Positions 63,786-64,000 of a stretch of 64,000 bases of DNA are shown here, one piece after another. The notes under the pieces are model-generated. The model saw only the letters and a program-made list of their open reading frames with translations. It did not search any database and had not been told where the DNA came from. This stretch comes from Pseudomonadota bacterium (GTDB taxonomy: Bacteria > Pseudomonadota > Gammaproteobacteria > Steroidobacterales > Steroidobacteraceae). Within the stretch, counting starts at the first letter, position 1. Each line of letters begins with the position of its first letter. The position numbers and the translations under genes are program-made. The DNA lies in assembly GCA_021792555.1 (NCBI GenBank), contig JAJYUL010000005.1:79797-143796 (forward strand), written 5' to 3'.

Positions 63786-63859
63786 GCGGGATGTCGCACA
63801 GTGTCCCGCAATGCTCTCAAATTATTGTTTTTCTTATATTTCGTGTCGCCACGCGACAC
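63786..63859. promoter_or_regulatory. Two dyads upstream of the integrase
   Basis: GCGGGA...TCCCGC (63786-63809, 6-bp arms, 12-nt loop) and GTGTCGC-CAC-GCGACAC (63843-63859, 7-bp arms) flank an AT-rich stretch (ATTATTGTTTTTCTTATATT). The AT-rich stretch is the likely integrase promoter region; the dyads could be regulator or integrase arm sites. Confidence 0.45.
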
Positions 63860-63872
63860 CCGGAAACACTGA

Positions 63873-63895
63873 ACTGGCGGAGAGGGTGACCGCCA
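63873..63895 (+). repeat. Att-like direct repeat, copy C (right end)
   Basis: ACTGGCGGAGAGGGTGACCG and CCA: identical to copy B over the first 16 bp and to copy A over 19 of 20 bp (63876-63895). It lies just outside the integrase gene, where the attachment site of such elements is expected. Confidence 0.65.
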
Positions 63896-63919
63896 CAAAT
63901 ACCGAGATTCCTAGGCTAA

Positions 63920-63947
63920 ACGCACTGGTAATGCGTAGCCAGTGCGT
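63920..63947. repeat. 9-bp inverted repeat beside the right att copy
   Basis: ACGCACTGG-TAATGCGTAG-CCAGTGCGT is a perfect 9-bp inverted repeat with a 10-nt spacer, 25 bp beyond att copy C. It could be a pair of recombinase-binding arms. The window ends at 64000, and 63948-64000 holds only the 63967-63985 repeat. Confidence 0.5.
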
Positions 63948-64000
63948 AATTCCTGATTGCCACGGTCAACCATCGAACCGATGACGATTACGACTATCGT

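Overview
This is a GC-rich chromosomal window whose gene content points to a gammaproteobacterium. It carries dapB-dnaJ-dnaK-grpE-hrcA, nadK-recN, fur/bamE, rnfH-ratA/smpB/ssrA, orn/rsgA, ppsR/ppsA, opgGH and a dnaX-ybaB-recR cluster beside a small SRP RNA. I cannot resolve the order; lineages near Xanthomonadales, Nevskiales or Steroidobacter-like bacteria would fit. Because of the high GC, long antisense open frames shadow nearly every gene and were left out.

Layout. 1-11.2 kb is core genome: DapB (cut by the window edge), the heat-shock operon with a sigma32-type promoter before dnaK, NAD kinase, RecN, Fur, BamE, RnfH/RatA and SmpB. 11.38-11.74 kb is a complete tmRNA, next to its partner gene smpB. 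12-17.3 kb is an opgG-opgH-opgD operon for osmoregulated periplasmic glucans, with one glucan-binding paralogue exported by Sec and the other by Tat. 17.3-26.6 kb is mixed metabolism: a sulfotransferase, methyltransferases, the EgtB/EgtD ergothioneine pair, pirin, GFA, and a tightly overlapping Gfo/Idh-amidohydrolase-ATP-grasp operon. 26.7-37.9 kb returns to housekeeping: tail-specific protease, PpsR/PpsA, Orn, RsgA, RecR, YbaB, DnaX and the SRP RNA. 38.2-47.1 kb holds an HPP-family membrane protein with a Tat cupredoxin, a MerR regulator with a classic 20-bp-spacer operator, a Mn/Ca exporter, Ohr, a large AsmA-like DUF748 protein, a ketopantoate reductase and an Asp/Glu racemase.

From about 47.47 kb to 63.9 kb the window looks like an accessory island. 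It is bounded by near-identical 20-bp copies (19/20) of a sequence whose core matches the 3' end of a tRNA-Ser. A third copy at 50.55 kb extends further into the tRNA T-arm and splits the island in two. The left part carries two toxin-antitoxin modules, vapBC and hipBA; hipBA has a perfect palindrome over its -35 box. The right part is an integrative, mobilizable-looking element: a tyrosine integrase, an AlpA-type regulator, a P-loop replication ATPase, a Mob/Pre-type relaxase with a striking triple inverted repeat upstream (candidate oriT), and a compact bacteriocin cassette.

The bacteriocin cassette reads leftward: a HlyD-type adaptor, a C39-peptidase ABC exporter, a 66-aa precursor with a double-glycine leader and a Gly/Ala-rich core, two small membrane proteins (immunity candidates) and a CPBP-family membrane protease homologue. 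The adaptor has a single-base frameshift near its 3' end. It is either a real inactivation or a sequence error, and it decides whether export can work.
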